Below are positions 1-13,085 of a stretch of 64,000 nt of DNA, in pieces (the stretch's first letter is position 1; every line of letters begins with the position of its first letter). The notes under the pieces are model-generated. The model was not told the origin of the DNA and did no database searches. It worked only from the letters and a program-made list of their open reading frames with translations. Position numbers and translations under genes: made by a program. The stretch spans positions 141,630,001 to 141,694,000 of the forward strand of contig NC_092588.1 in NCBI RefSeq assembly GCF_047663525.1, read 5' to 3'. The DNA comes from Anas platyrhynchos. Taxonomy: Eukaryota > Chordata > Aves > Anseriformes > Anatidae.

Positions 1-1050
1 GCTCGTCATCTTCCTCTTCCTCCAACTCCTCCTATCCACAGCCCCAGCCGCGGGGAGGAGAGGGAGGCGGAGGCGGGAGGCGCCCGCTCCTTCCCTCCCT
101 CCTCCTCCTCCTCCCTCCCTGCCCGCCACACGCGGGCTGGCGGCGGCACGGGGCGAGCCGCCCGGGGCAGGGCCGGGACGAGCCGGGGAAGGGAGGCGGA
201 GGGCGGGGAGCGCGCCCCGGGGCCGGTCCCGTCCCGTCCCGAACTTTGCTCAACTCGCCCAGGGGGCCCCGCAGCCGCCCTAAACCCGGCTGGGAAGCGG
301 CGACAAAAGAGCTCGGCGAAGGCCAAGCCCCGCCGCTCCCGCAGCCGGGCTTTTGTTCCTGGCTTCCCAGCCAGCGCCCTGCTTCCCTCCCTCCCTCTCC
401 CCCCTCCTCCTCCTCCTCCTCCCGGCTACGTCGCAAGGGCCGCCGGCGATCAGACCACCGCGCCCCGCCCGCCGCCCCTCCCTCGGGCCTCGCCGCTGCC
501 CCCCGCCGCTCCCCGGCCGTGAGGCAGTGCCAGCTGCGCCGCCCCGGCCACCTGGGGCCACCTGGGCACCGGCCTCGGAGCGGGAGAGCCGCGTCCCGCC
601 CGGCCCCGCCGCCCCCCACGGGGCCCCCGCGCTGCCCCAGCGCCGCCCGGGCTCGCCTCGCCTCTCCCCGGCCCTGAGGGGCGCTGCCCCCGCCGCCGGC
701 CCCCCTCTCACTCTCACACGGCTCCGGTCGCCGTCCCCTTTCCCCCGCCTCCGGGCCGGCGGGTTGTGTTGCCTCCAAAAATCCGCCCTCCTCAGACGAC
801 ACCGAGAGGGCAGGAGCCGGCTGCCACCGCCCGCCCCGCCGTGTGGAGCGCCCCGCGCTTCGCCTCTCCTCCCCACCGGCTTTTTCGGGTCCCTCACGGG
901 GACAATCGCCCCTTTTTCTGCCCTGGAGAAGGATTTGGTGCTTCTGTGGCAGGCCCCGAGCTGCACCCGGTCCTTGCGCTCCCGGTCGGTGTCCCGCAGC
1001 CTGAGGGCTGGCAGGAGCCTGGCCGTGGTGTCACGGTGAAGGCACCGAAA
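1..1050. promoter_or_regulatory. CpG island, probable promoter / first-exon region
   Basis: About one kilobase is extremely G+C rich and full of CpG dinucleotides, then falls abruptly to AT-rich sequence near position 1,050. It carries long pyrimidine tracts on the plus strand (CTCC and CCT runs near 70-120 and 380-420), so the minus strand is rich in G-runs. This is the composition of a vertebrate housekeeping-type promoter and untranslated first exon. The long open frames on both strands here come from the lack of AT-rich stop codons and look like low-complexity Arg/Pro/Gly sequence, not protein. In other vertebrates ARHGAP21 lies beyond the 3' end of PRTFDC1 on the same strand, so its 5' end could be here, running leftward. 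That is inference from synteny. A rightward transcript serving the reading frame at 2,517 is also possible. Confidence 0.8.
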
Positions 1051-2516
1051 ATAAACGTCTCCTGTGTCCCCTGCTTCGGTCTTACCACTGAGACCTTTCT
1101 ATTTTATTTTATTTTTTCCTTTTCCATGGTTCTAGAACAGTGATTGGACAACTGAAGTCTCCATGAGAGGCAGCTACGGAAAATAAAGTGACTTGCATGA
1201 AATAAAGATCCCGTCTCGTTTGTGCCCTCAAAACAATAATAATGTGCTGGGGTTGTGTGGTTTTATTTATTTACTTAGCTATTCTCAGTGACCTCAGAAA
1301 GGAGGTGACTGGCCTGCTTATGCAGCAACCACTCCCATCGCAGCAGGTAGGAATATCGGCTTCCTGAGAACCGAGAGGAGCCTGGACGTCCAAATGCTGA
1401 TCCCTGTCAAATGGTCATATCTACCCTCCTCTGAACGTAAAAGTATATTACACCACAAGTCTTGTCACCCAGATTTACATGCCTACCTACAATTCCATGT
1501 GATTCCATGGATCTCTGTAGATGAATATACAGCTAAAACATGTAGTAGTTTCTGAAGTCAATGTGTGAAGGCAATGTTAGACCTCCATTTTCAGGTCCTC
1601 ATAAATTTCTGATGTTGAAGACTACTTCATAGCTGAACCTGACCTGGACCACAGATTACGTACACATATTTTAATTAAGCACGCTGCTGCCTACCTAGCA
1701 ACTCACAGGATGATTTTGTCAAGCTCCCTAATAATTTCTCGTTGACATACACTTTATGATTTATTTGCCATCCAACCCCTGAACAAACTTACAATATCAT
1801 CCAGTCCATGGTTGTCAAGAAGTTGAAAAGATCAGAGATAAAATCACCCGAGATTTTTAAGGGGTGAGGAAAGGGAACAATTGGGGTACTTTTGTTGTTT
1901 GGAAGCTGTTATCAAACAAAGCCAAGAACTGTTGCTGTCTCCTTGGCTGCATACTGCTCTCTGCACTTTAGTCATTGTGCCAACCTGCAGAACATCATTG
2001 AAAATCTATTATGTATATGAAATAACTTCCATGTAATCATGATCATCGCTTTTCCCACGAGAGCCACAGACTCCAAATCTAAATTAGCATCATAACTAAT
2101 ATCCATGTAGAAAGTTGTCAGATTTATAAAATGTCTCAGAGAGATTTAAACATGAATAGACTATCTGAACAATCGTTTAGTATCTAGCAAGTCTCTATTT
2201 ATATCAGCAGAGCTACATCGATACAGTGACAAATCTTCCATTTTTACTTTTCTTACATTGCCAATCAAATTCTCTAGCTTTAGCTCTCAAAATATACAAG
2301 TGAGGCAAAAATATCACAGAGGAAAATATAATTCTAGAATCACAAATTATTTCATGGCTTGGCTAAGGAAATAGATCTTATTACTAACTCTGGGAAGGTT
2401 ATATTTGCGTAATTATCAAAAGAATATTTATACATATTTATACTACCAAATCTTCATTAAACTATACGTACTTCATTTTCTTCCTCATAATCACAATTTT
2501 CTATTTTTTGTGGCAG
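1051..2516. other. AT-rich flank of the CpG island, no gene seen
   Basis: This stretch holds no convincing coding sequence. If the frame starting at 2,517 is transcribed from the CpG island, this would be its first intron. The last bases form a good splice acceptor: a T-rich tract from about 2,496 followed by TGGCAG ending at 2,516. I could not identify a matching donor with confidence; several GGTGA-type sites lie between 1,030 and 1,310. Confidence 0.5.
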
Positions 2517-2744
2517 ATGTTTTTTGCCTGGGGAGCTGGGATATCTTTAGGACTTTCATGTGCTGTAATTTTTCACTCTAAATACGGTGTCATAGTTGCA
2601 ACACGAAAGCTTACAGAAGGAGGCAAGCTTTCAGAAACAAGCTCGTTATCTCAGATTCAAAACACACAAGAAAAATCTCAGAGTCTCCTAGCCACCTTTG
2701 AAAGCGATTTAATAAAAGAGGTTGCAAAAGCAGAATTAGGGTAA
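2517..2744 (+). CDS. Putative 75-residue single-pass membrane micropeptide
   Basis: An open frame begins with an ATG placed immediately after a polypyrimidine tract and CAG acceptor, and ends in TAA at 2,742-2,744. The predicted 75-residue product starts MFFAWGAGISLGLSCAVIF, a hydrophobic segment of roughly residues 1-20 that could be a signal anchor or transmembrane helix. A short basic and polar region follows (HSKYG, then ATRKLTEGGK), and then a Ser/Gln/Glu-rich tail ending in an acidic and basic segment (residues about 60-75). That layout resembles small mitochondrial or ER membrane peptides, but I do not recognise the family. The frame lies about 1.5 kb to the right of a CpG island and has the same orientation as transcription leaving that island to the right. 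It could instead be a 3' coding exon of a longer protein, or chance. The coding call is tentative. Confidence 0.35.
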   Translation: MFFAWGAGISLGLSCAVIFHSKYGVIVATRKLTEGGKLSETSSLSQIQNTQEKSQSLLATFESDLIKEVAKAELG

Positions 2745-5700
2745 CCGAGAGCTATAATTTCACTTTCTCACCTTCTAGTCTGAAGGTGTTGACACATATT
2801 CTGTTAGCAGACAGCTGCAGCAGCTTAAAGTGTTAGCACCATCCTACTGTTTATTATCACTCCTTGCTAAAGAGTATCATCCCCACAGGAGAGCTGGTGC
2901 AGATATCTCTGAGCACATCTCAGCCACTTCAGTGCAAAGTCTAGCAGCTCTGTTTGAATTGCGGAGGCAGGCGGAGTTCAGCCTACGCTGCCGTCCAGGG
3001 GCTGAGGCGTGCTGGGTCGTTCTGTGGTGCCAGTTCTGCTGGGTCAGCGACAACACAAATACGGGGCTGTATCTTCTTAAGACAGCATTTGCCAAATGAA
3101 CACGTCGATATCTTGAGAACACAGAAATTCTGAAGGCTAAGTTGTGAATATCAAAATTCACTTGGGCGGGTAGACCAGAGGACTGAAACTCATTGCATTA
3201 AATATGCTTGAGGTACCTGCCCCCTGCCCACATGGTGCTTAGCATCTACCTCTGGCAGAGCCCAAGGGCCTGCCTTTCTCTCACACCTACGACCTATCTA
3301 AACTGTACCCGGCCCATGCTGAGGCAACTCGCTTCCCAAGAAGCCATGCTGTCCATGCCATCCCAAAGGCCCTCTCCTCTCCCACCATGTGCAGCCCACC
3401 AGGATCTGTCAGAACTGAGGTGCCACGAGCAGCGAGTTGGCTCAGCTGTGGGTAGTCCCAAATGTCCTACCCTTGGGTTAGCGAGAAATGCAAGCGCAGA
3501 GAAACAGAGGATAAAGTGAGAGCAGGTTTCTGACAGGAATTTTTAGATAAGATTAGTGTGGAGTACCTGGTAGGATAGATTAGATAGGGAATAGTGGGAG
3601 ATAAGAGTAAATCCTGGCTATTTTGTGCTGGGGTAGGGGGAAGACTGAGCAGTTAAGTCTGAGGAGTTAAATAAGAAAAGGTCCTGTTTTAAAGGACCTG
3701 GTTTTGGAAATGAAAGGTAGAGTGAGTGGGAAGAGAGGGGATTCTAAGCGAGAAGACATTTGCATTGATGTTTGCCCTCAGAAATTGTTGCTTGTGGGAG
3801 CTGTTGAGGTAAGGCTTCCCACCACAGACCCCAGCTGCTTAAATCTCACAGTCAGGGCCTGCTTTGAGAGGGTCAGGCTGAACATGGACACCTCTGCAGT
3901 TTCTCTGTTTCAGAGAATGCTACTGCTTCCCTGGCAGACTTTGTGAGCACCATCGCGAGCAGCCTGGCACGGACTTCTTCCAGTGCATGGCCACGGCACC
4001 AATTGACATCCATCTAACAGCTTCCACGCTCCAGAGGATGTTGACTGGTGCCCTACATGAGGATGATTTATTACATTTCCCCCAGAATGGGAGATCAAAA
4101 AATGCACGATGAACACATTTTTCATTATCTGGTATATCCAAGATACTGCAGCTGGAATACAGTTCCTTCCTAGACTTATAAAAGCCTTCTGTGAAATCAC
4201 AAGTAGAGCCACACAGTAATCTAACCATTGTCTGCAATCGTATTTGCTTTACAGATTTCTGCATTAAGATTCCTGTGATTCAGCCATGATGCATGCAACA
4301 GTTTCCTGCAGAGCACTAGCATATTATTCATCCTAGATATTATTGGTGATGGCTGTTTTGTTAGTAATTGTACCCCAATACTCCCATCTCACTCTATGGT
4401 CTTTCCTATCACCTATATTCTGTCTGCGGAGATTAATCTCATCGCTGCCATGCCTACGCCTTGGCTCCCACGTGTACACTGAACTATGACCAAAGTGCCT
4501 CCTTGCTTTTATTTCAGTCTTCACAGGAGATCACACCTACCTCACTTGGCCCTGGATGCTGATGCTTTTCAAGTGCTGCAGAGCACTGCCAAGAGGAATT
4601 GAAGCCAGCCTGCCACTGGGTCTACAGTAAGAGATTTTGGCATCCTGAAGCTTCAGCAGTGCTGTCTCCACCAGTCACAGGCTGATATGCAATATCCCTT
4701 ACAAGTAATTCCCTTTTGAGTGCATACTGCATTCTTCATGGCTTAGACCCCAGGTATAATCTCTGCCTGGCTAAAGTTGTGATGAAGAGGAAGCATGGCC
4801 TACTGGAAAGGCAGAGAGGAGGCTGAAGTGGTGGGGTGTGCATCCTGAGAGTGGTAAGGCACTACAAAAAGAAAACTGTATTGAAGACATGGTGAAAAAT
4901 GTATAGCACGGTCTCCAACCTGGGCCGGGAGGTTGATTGCCAGCAGTGCCATTGAATAACAAGATGTGCAGAGCAGGTACAGGGCAAGGCTGGACACGTG
5001 TTGGGTTGAACAAAGGGGAAGTACGGCACTGTGACTTCTTGGGCATGGACGCAGACCAGAGCCAGCATCGCCAGGCTCACTGAAGACAGGTGAGGAGGAG
5101 AAAAAGGGACTTGGTAAGACCAGAAGTCTGTCACTACTGACTCAGATGTCCTCAGAACATCCTCCACCACTAAGTTAACCGGTCTGATGGGCAACGCAGC
5201 CTCTTGCCTTCCCCACAGATCCTTCCTATTGCCAAAGCAGTGAATGACTTGAGGCAATGGCACAGCTTGAGTGTGATATCACATAAATGCATGGCAGCTT
5301 CAGGACCATGAAGTGAAGATCACTACCGGGTGTGCTCAGGGAGGCCGTGGGGAATATTTCTGGCTGTGCTCTCAGGACCCATGTCCCCTGCACTGTAGCC
5401 ACTGAGTAGAGATGTGCTTGGGAAGGGGGCAGTCATCTTCTGTGCAGAAGCTACTAGAGATTGCCTTCCCTGGCTTTATTTTCTATCCTGTGCCAGGGCA
5501 ATTCCCCAACCCACTGCTTTGAGGACACCTCAGCTTCTTTCCAGCAACAGCATGAGACCACAGAACTTTCCCCCCAGGGCAAATGATGATTCTGGTCTCC
5601 TGACCTGAAATATTTGTAGAAACGGTCAAGTTGCCTCCTCCCGTACCAGCTGTGGGACGATGTGGTGGATGGGAGGAGTGGTGGTTTGCCAGGCATCGTG

Positions 5701-8700
5701 GTTTGGGGTCAGGTTTCTCTGAGGTAGAAAGCTGGATCTTACCTTCCGGAGCTTCCCAAAGAAGATATGTTTTATCCAGGCTGTGTGTGGCTGTTGTTTG
5801 CTGGCCCTTTTTGTTCTTCTCCAAGGCATCTGGAGATCTGATCCGAGTACGTGTGTGTATGCATATGCCTCTAACACCTTTCCTTTTGCAAATAGGAGGC
5901 GCGATGTGACCACAACAGCAGTGTTTGTCAGCATGGACTAAAAGCCCGGGTTTGGAAGAGGAGGCAATGAGCTGCTTATTCTCAGAATACTTCGTGTGTT
6001 TGAGAATACCAACAGAGAGTAGCCATTTGGCTTCTGCCAGTTGTTTTGGGAACCAGGTAGTTACCCTATGAGAAGCAACATCTCAGCTGATGTCCACCAG
6101 TCTTTGTCATGGTCTTCTCACATAACAAAGTTGAGGCACAAAGGGAGAGCTGCCTCTGTCAGGATGCTGCTCCTCACGCAGCCTGGGTGACAATGTCCAA
6201 GGCCCCAAGAGAAGCCAGGATTTCACAGAGAGATGACTGTTCCTCCTGGCCAGCATCACTGAAGCATCACCAAGCAGAAGGCTGCGTGCAGGTAAGAGGC
6301 CTGCGGTACTTCGTTTCCCCTCAGAGCAAGGATGACGAGTAGTGAGGCAGGTTATTCTTCCATGTGTCCAAAACAGAGATGGTGAGAAGTTTTGGGTGTG
6401 CTGTGCATTCACACCCAAGTGCTTATTAACTCTGCCACATGTGTATGGTTTCCTTGAACTGGACCCAGAGGTGTGTGTGAGGCTACCCAAGTGCGCAAAG
6501 GCAGGCTGATGCACACCCTTTACAGCAGTAAGCCTCAGTTGTTCGCTCTAAAAGCAGACTCGGTACTCCGTGAAGAAGTATGACATTGTTCAAGCCTGCA
6601 GGAATTTAACATCATCCAGACAGAGACAAAAACAAATTCAAGTATAATTCAGTGTGCCCAGGGGAATTAGCTGCAGTGTAAAATCTGAGCAAACAGATTA
6701 TGACGAGGAGGAGCGCAGCAGAACTCGCTTTGCTTTTAGCTCGAGTTCCTAGCAGTGAAAAGCTACCGAAACACTTAGAAACCATAAGCAAAGCAAAACT
6801 CTTGTTTTTCTCATTTTCCTGTTGGAAACTGTCACTGTGGAATAACAACTTGTTTCTGAAAATGCCATGCATGTTGTTTACAGCAAGATTTCCTAATTTT
6901 GTAAAGGGCTAGAGGGAAAAAAAATCACTCCCATCTTTTCTGCATTCACTTAAACTATCAGCAGTCTTTCATTTGTTTTAAATCAGAGGAGCCAGAGTCT
7001 AACAGATAAAGTCATCAGCCTCGGTCCTGTTGAGAGTTTATTCACTTTAGGTCAAACAATGTTAACTTGTTTTAGAAAGCCAGCAGGGACTATTAGATGT
7101 GCAGTGTTTTCCCTCAAAACCATCCCCTCCCACACACACACGAGTTTAAAGAGTTCAACACAGTGAACATCCAATCTATTTAAAATTGGCCATGACAGAA
7201 AAGATTTAATTGCTCAAAAGGTAAAGAAAAGTGAAACGACAATTTGGGTTACTGTGGCCCCTCTGCTGAAATAACAGCTCTCTCAGGTTCTCTGCTGTCT
7301 CCTGAGAGGTGATAAATCAGCCCTATTTTGTAAAATCTTTAGTTTAACTACTTAACTGACAATTTAGGTGGAAGTAGCTAGTGATGAACTGACAACAGTG
7401 TTATCACTCTGTCCTTGCTTTATCACATCAGCAGCAGCTTGATCTGCTGATTACTGAGGCTGTGCTGTAGTAGCACAGAGGTGCGAACAGCCGTCTCCAA
7501 AACTCAGGCTGCCCGTCTTGCATTGCTTCTGACTGTCCACAGCTTCCCTCCAAAGGGACAAGGTGTGACACCCTCCTCCCAAGCCCTGGCATTTGACAGG
7601 TCTTCCTCTAGAGATGGGGCTGGGTCAAGGTAGCTTTCAAGCACTGAGCAGATCAGGAAGAAAAATAATGCAGTTATATCATCGTAACGTATTCCTTTCA
7701 TTAGAACCCTCCCTCCTTCCAACAATGACGTGCTCCACCCAAAGGCAATCTATCAGTTGCTGCTTTCTTATTTTGCCCACTCTGTCCAAAGAGCTTTTAC
7801 TTCACCTTGAGCTTATCACAACACCACTGGCAGATACCTTGTGGAAACCAGGTACTCACCTCTAAACCTAACTCCACGTGCTGCTACTTATGCCGGCCGC
7901 TGCTCAGCTCTCTTTTCACTGAAGAGAGACACAAGAGATGCTCTCTGGTACAGCAGGAGCCATCTAAAGGCCAGAAGGTCTCTAAACCTGTAAGATGATT
8001 GCTATTTATGGGGACTAGGCTCTGAAAATGATGTTACATTTTTCTTCTTCTTCCTCTTTTATTTTATTTTTTTTTTTCTTCCCACTAGCAAGACAGAAAA
8101 TGGGGAAACAGCATCCAGGAAAGTATGAAACTCCTCATCCCTACCAAAGGGGGAAAAAAATGTGGGGGAAACTGGATTGTATTTACATCTGTATAGTGTG
8201 GATTTTCCCAAATAGGCTGGATTAGGAATATGTTTGGTAGTTTAACAGAGCTAATCTGTCATCATAGCTTCCTGGAAGGAGTCTTATAAATTTCCCAGAA
8301 AGCTACATCCAGCCTCCAGAGAGAGGATTATCTGTGCATGATGCTTTCAAGGAGAAGAAAATATTGGACCTTATTCCCTTTCAGTCTTCTACAAGCCCTT
8401 TGAACAAAAGTCAAATTCTACAGTAGGTGCTGGCTGATCAGAATTAGATATACTCTGTAATGAGTGATTTCTGCTCTAGTTTTAGCAAACAGCTGAGGCA
8501 ACTGTGGGCACGAGGAGCACCTGGAGCTGGGTTCAGGTTCCAGGTGACTCATCTGCCTGGATGGGAATTAAAAAAAATAGAAAAAACAGAAACCCAGCCA
8601 TGCGAATGATTATATCTAAGGAACAGAAATGCTCATTTATTTTAAACAAGCCATGTTGACTGACTGCCTATGCAAACTTTAATATATAAAAAAGAAACAC

Positions 8701-9428
8701 GCATTTGAACTTGCTGGAGAAAGCATTGAATATAACATGTTTCCAGTGTGACTAAACCAATTGTCACACTGGGCATTTTGTCCCTGTTAGGAATGGATTT
8801 AGAGATGCAAATCTAGACAGAAATCAATCCAGAAATCCAATCAGCAATAACACAATGCTGTCAGAAGTCAAAATGAAAGTAATGAGCTAAAAAACAAAGC
8901 CACGTTTACAGAGTGTTTTCAACCCAGCCTTCTGCTGAGACACCCTCAGATGTTCATTTCAGAACTGCTTTCCCAGAAGGAAGCAGCAGCCAAATATTTT
9001 AACTCATTAGATATACTTGAATTCTTCAGTGCAGCATGGGGCTGTTTCGCATGCACCAGACTCCAAATGGCTCCATGTGGATGCAAAGTATGTCCACACA
9101 AAGGTCATTCGCAGGATTAGACCAAAGCATTACAAGGGAAGCAAGGGAAAACGGTCCAAGTTAATTTAATTCTCAAGGCAGTCCTTAAGCCCTAAGCAAA
9201 ACAGAAAACAAACTCTGAGCACAGCAATGCAAAGCATTTCCCCCCCAAAAGAAATATAAGGACAGGGCTTAATCTTTTTGATACAGCAAGAGTGGTCTTT
9301 GCTTTTCATCAGGTGGGGGTGGACTATCAGAGTGCAGGGCCATACAGCTGCCTGAGGGGAGGGCCACAAGCATTATACAGCTTCTATAAAGGTAATTAGC
9401 CTTAATAACTGGGTCTGGTTAATATATA
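2745..9428. other. Intergenic DNA, no gene seen
   Basis: This is mixed-composition sequence with only short chance reading frames. I saw no splice-flanked frame, known protein motif or recognisable transposon. Minor features are a short CA run near 7,131-7,141 and T-rich runs near 8,040-8,078. A slightly G+C-richer stretch lies around 2,960-3,060. Confidence 0.5.
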
Positions 9429-9480
9429 ATAATAATAAAAAAAAAAAAAAAAAGAAAAAAAAAAGGAAATAAAAGAAAAG
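9429..9480. repeat. A-rich low-complexity tract
   Basis: This begins as AAT repeats, continues as two A-runs (one of about 17 bases) split by G, and ends as AAAG-type sequence. It could be the decayed poly-A tail of a retrocopy, but the sequence to its left shows no recognisable retroelement. Confidence 0.7.
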
Positions 9481-12400
9481 AAACCCAAAGGGAAAAGCCT
9501 CGTATTCCTTCTCCTTTCCAAACCTGCAGTACCAGCCGCAGGAGCAGCAGGCTCCAATCCATTTCCCCAAAGCTGTGTCAGGACTCCTCTTTTGGAGACA
9601 TCATTATGGTTTAGAGAAATCCTGATGAAAGCCAGAGAAAAAGCAAAGATTTGTACCAGTCATCATTTGTCAAACTTCTCTGTTCACTAAGACCTTTTTT
9701 CTTTGTGTGTGCTGTGTTGATAGCTTCCATGTTTATTTAATCTGCTTTCCTTTATTTATTGTGTTTCTTTTACAAAGAAACACTTGCTACGGCATTGCCA
9801 GCGCAATAATTTTCTTAATATTTAGCAGTGTTGCCTCTTGAAATGTGTGATATCCCTGAAGCATAAAAGAGTTAAAGGAAAATAAACAGATTACTGCAAC
9901 TTTGAGCATTTCAAAACAGAGGTAAATAACAGCTGTGCACAGCTCAAGTCCCCTTCCAATACTTAGCTGCTGTAGCAAAGGGACAAACCGAGTGGAAACA
10001 CTGCAACAGTCATCTCTTGGCTTTTCCCCCTGCAAGATGTTTTGCTGACTCCAGCTCAGAGGATTGTGCTCTTCTTGGTCATGACAAAATTGGTTGTGCA
10101 AGGGCAAAGAGTGAGGCATGCTGCTTGTAGGATGCCCCATGCCACTGCCTCGTGAAGACAGCCAGCACAGCGGCCTCTTCTAGCTGTGCCTAAAACCAGA
10201 AGGTTATTTCACAGACAGCTGGGCTGGTGAAGTTCTCCCCAACATGTGAGTGTGGTTTTACACAGTTCCTCAAAGGCAGAGAATAACAAACCACTTTCTT
10301 TGCCCCTCTGACCTTTTTTCTGCTACTCTGCACTGAAAGAGGGCAATGAGACAACTTGCCCAGCCTGTGGCAGGGAGGTGGGCACTTCTGGGCGAGGGGC
10401 TAGGGCTGTGAGACAGCTTCTTGCATCTTGAGACAGCTTCTTCATCCCATACAGAAGCAGTGCTGGAGCCTCTCATTACTGTCAGATGTGGCCCCCGCTT
10501 CAGAGCAGGCCGGCAGATTGCTGTAGGCTGTGTTGGGGCTCTCTTGCCTCTCTTCAACAGCCAGCAGATCCACTTAGTCACTAAATGTTTTGGTTCTCCT
10601 CAGATAAATGCCACAGCTTTATTCTTACGGTCTAGACTATTGTAGTTTTTGCTCATTTTACATTAGCTCCCTCCAAGGCTTTTCAGCCTCTGCTCGTACA
10701 GTTTCCATTGACTGTGCACAGGATACGTGCAGAATCTAAAAGTTCTTCAGAGTATTGGCTGGAAATGCTTTAATTAAGTGGCTCTCACACTCCCTCTCTC
10801 CTTCTGGCTTTTAATGAAAATACTTGCTTTTGGTTCCAATTCAGAGCAGGAGCACTGCCGAAATATTGAAAATATTGATGGATTAGTACAGCATATGCTG
10901 GGTACTCTATTCCCAAAATAAGAACATCTTATTCCCCTTTTGCTCAGTGCACCCTCAGCTGAGAATGAGGAGCTCTTGGTATGGATAAAGCTGTTCCAAC
11001 ATGGCTCTGAGTGCGAGCACATCCTTGCAAATCTGCCTGCAGCAGGGCTCTCATTCTGGGCAAACAAGGAGCCTAATAATGCAAACTTCTGACACCCTGA
11101 GGCAAATAAAATTTTCTGCGTGCCTTGTGCTCTCTGCTCCAAGTGCGCTAGACACCAAGGGCGGTATCCATGGCACCTGATTTTACCCACCTATAAATTA
11201 TTCATTTGATCTGAGCTCATCATCTAGGCTCTCTTAATAGTCAATGAAGTCGCAGAAGCTGACAAGAAACGTTCACACCGCTCTTCTAAGAGGGATTGCA
11301 TTGGCTTTTTGTTTCCCTTTACTGACTGTTGGGAGAGCCTGAACTTCTGTAACTGCAATTAGTTATTATTAGTCCGTTTTCTTTTTTTTTCACCCTCCTA
11401 TTGTGGGAATAACAATGAAAGTAACACTTTCTTCCTATGTATAAAACAACAGCCTTTCATTGAGGACAAGCAGACTGCTGTGCAACTCTGTTCTGCATAA
11501 CTGCTGGTATACAAGTATCAATTATTTCTACATTAAGAAATAGGCATGACATGAGTTAACGTTAAAGCCTTCATCTGAATGTGTAGGGGAAATTTTCGCC
11601 TGGTAGCGTTGCTGTTAACCAAGTGGATTAAGCGAGACATTTCAATTACATTAATTAGGTATTTCCTAATTCTTTGGCTTATCACTTTATAAATTGCAAT
11701 GCTGTTCTGCAGGGTGAGAGCAACAGTGTGACTGTGCTACAGGATTGGCATTACTAGACGTTTGCTTTTGGTAAGGAAGGGCTTTTTATTCCAAACAAAG
11801 CACCAGGACCAGTATTTTGAAAGCTTCTGTAAAAGAAAATATTGATTTTCAATTTAGTTTCATCCATCATGTTATAAAACTTGGCAGTCTGTCTGTCGCA
11901 GAGGATACCAGGGATGTTTGTGGCCCTGGAAACAGTCTGACTGGTGCACGTCATTTTTATTGATACAGGAATCAGACCCATTTAATACTGATAAAGAATT
12001 GAGCAGTGGTGTCCACTAGCATAAGAAATAATTAGAAAATCATTGCACAACTGAGTTATACACAAGCCCAGAAAAAAAACTATAGTATTGAGCCATGATA
12101 TAACTGACCTCTACTGAGGTGAAGAGTTAGGCGTTACGCACTGCAAAATATGTTAAAACTGAATTCAGATCTTGTCTACACTCTAACAAGGGTTGTTTTT
12201 TTGCTGTCGTTCATTGGAGATATTACATAGGGCAGCACAGTAGAAAGATCTGCAGTACAGATATTCTCCGAAGCGTTCTGTAGCAGGGAGTGCCTAACAC
12301 CTTATTGTTGGTTATTGTTAGCTGGAGATCCATCCCTTCCCTATATCTGGAGCTGAGAACCAAAGCCTCCCTACAACAGATTATTTTCCAGCCCTTGTGG

Positions 12401-12901
12401 CTGTAGAGAGACAGCCTTTGAGTGTGACTTGAACTTAGACCAGTGCAATTACTCTCCTGATGCTGCCAGCAAACAGCATGGAACAGTAACTTTGTTATCC
12501 AAGAACTGCCACATTTATCACAGCTGGGATGTTAATTTAGGAAGCGAATACAACTCAGCATTTTAACAGCATTTCTATGGTAGGGCTGAGTGTATTGGAA
12601 GGTGTGCCAGAAGTCAAAGGTGCTGTTGATTAGGGTTGGGGGTTTAAAGGGGAAGAAACGAAGTTTTGGAAAGGATGTGGCAGTGGGATCAAAGATGGAC
12701 TTAGTCTTGTGAGCATTAGCACAGCAGAAACTATGATTCAGGACCCCATCCAACACATGTAGAAAGCATTTGGCAGCAAGAAAGGCTTGAGGAGAAACCC
12801 TTGTATTTCAAAGGGTGCCAGAACGCTGAAGTAGCTGGGTAAGGCCTCTGCGGATCGCATGGTGGCAGATCCCACAAAGCCCTCCAAAGCCTTTGCACAT
12901 C

Positions 12902-13085
12902 TCGCCGTGTATATTCTCCTTTATCTACTTGCCTTTGGTTCAAGAAGCAGACTCCTACGCGTTCTCAAGTGCCAGAATTACAGCCACTCACTCGCTCCTC
13001 GCAAAAGGCTCTGGTTCTGCTGTGACAGCCTTCGGGACGGGGCGCTGGGGCGGCCTGCGGCTCCCGGAGAGCGGGGAAGTGCGGT
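12902..13085. promoter_or_regulatory. Isolated miniature CpG cluster
   Basis: About fourteen CpG dinucleotides occur in about 180 bp, densest at 13,032-13,083, within intergenic sequence where CpG is rare. Retained CpG of this kind suggests germline hypomethylation, as at an orphan promoter or enhancer. A plus-strand frame of about 97 codons crosses the patch but shows no recognised domain, so I do not call it coding. A decayed GC-rich repeat is the main alternative. Confidence 0.3.

Noticed and set aside
32..802. Long minus-strand reading frame (256 codons) and other long frames across the CpG island
   Set aside because: They reflect the lack of AT-rich stop codons in very G+C-rich DNA. Translations are low-complexity Arg/Gly/Pro sequence with no domain.
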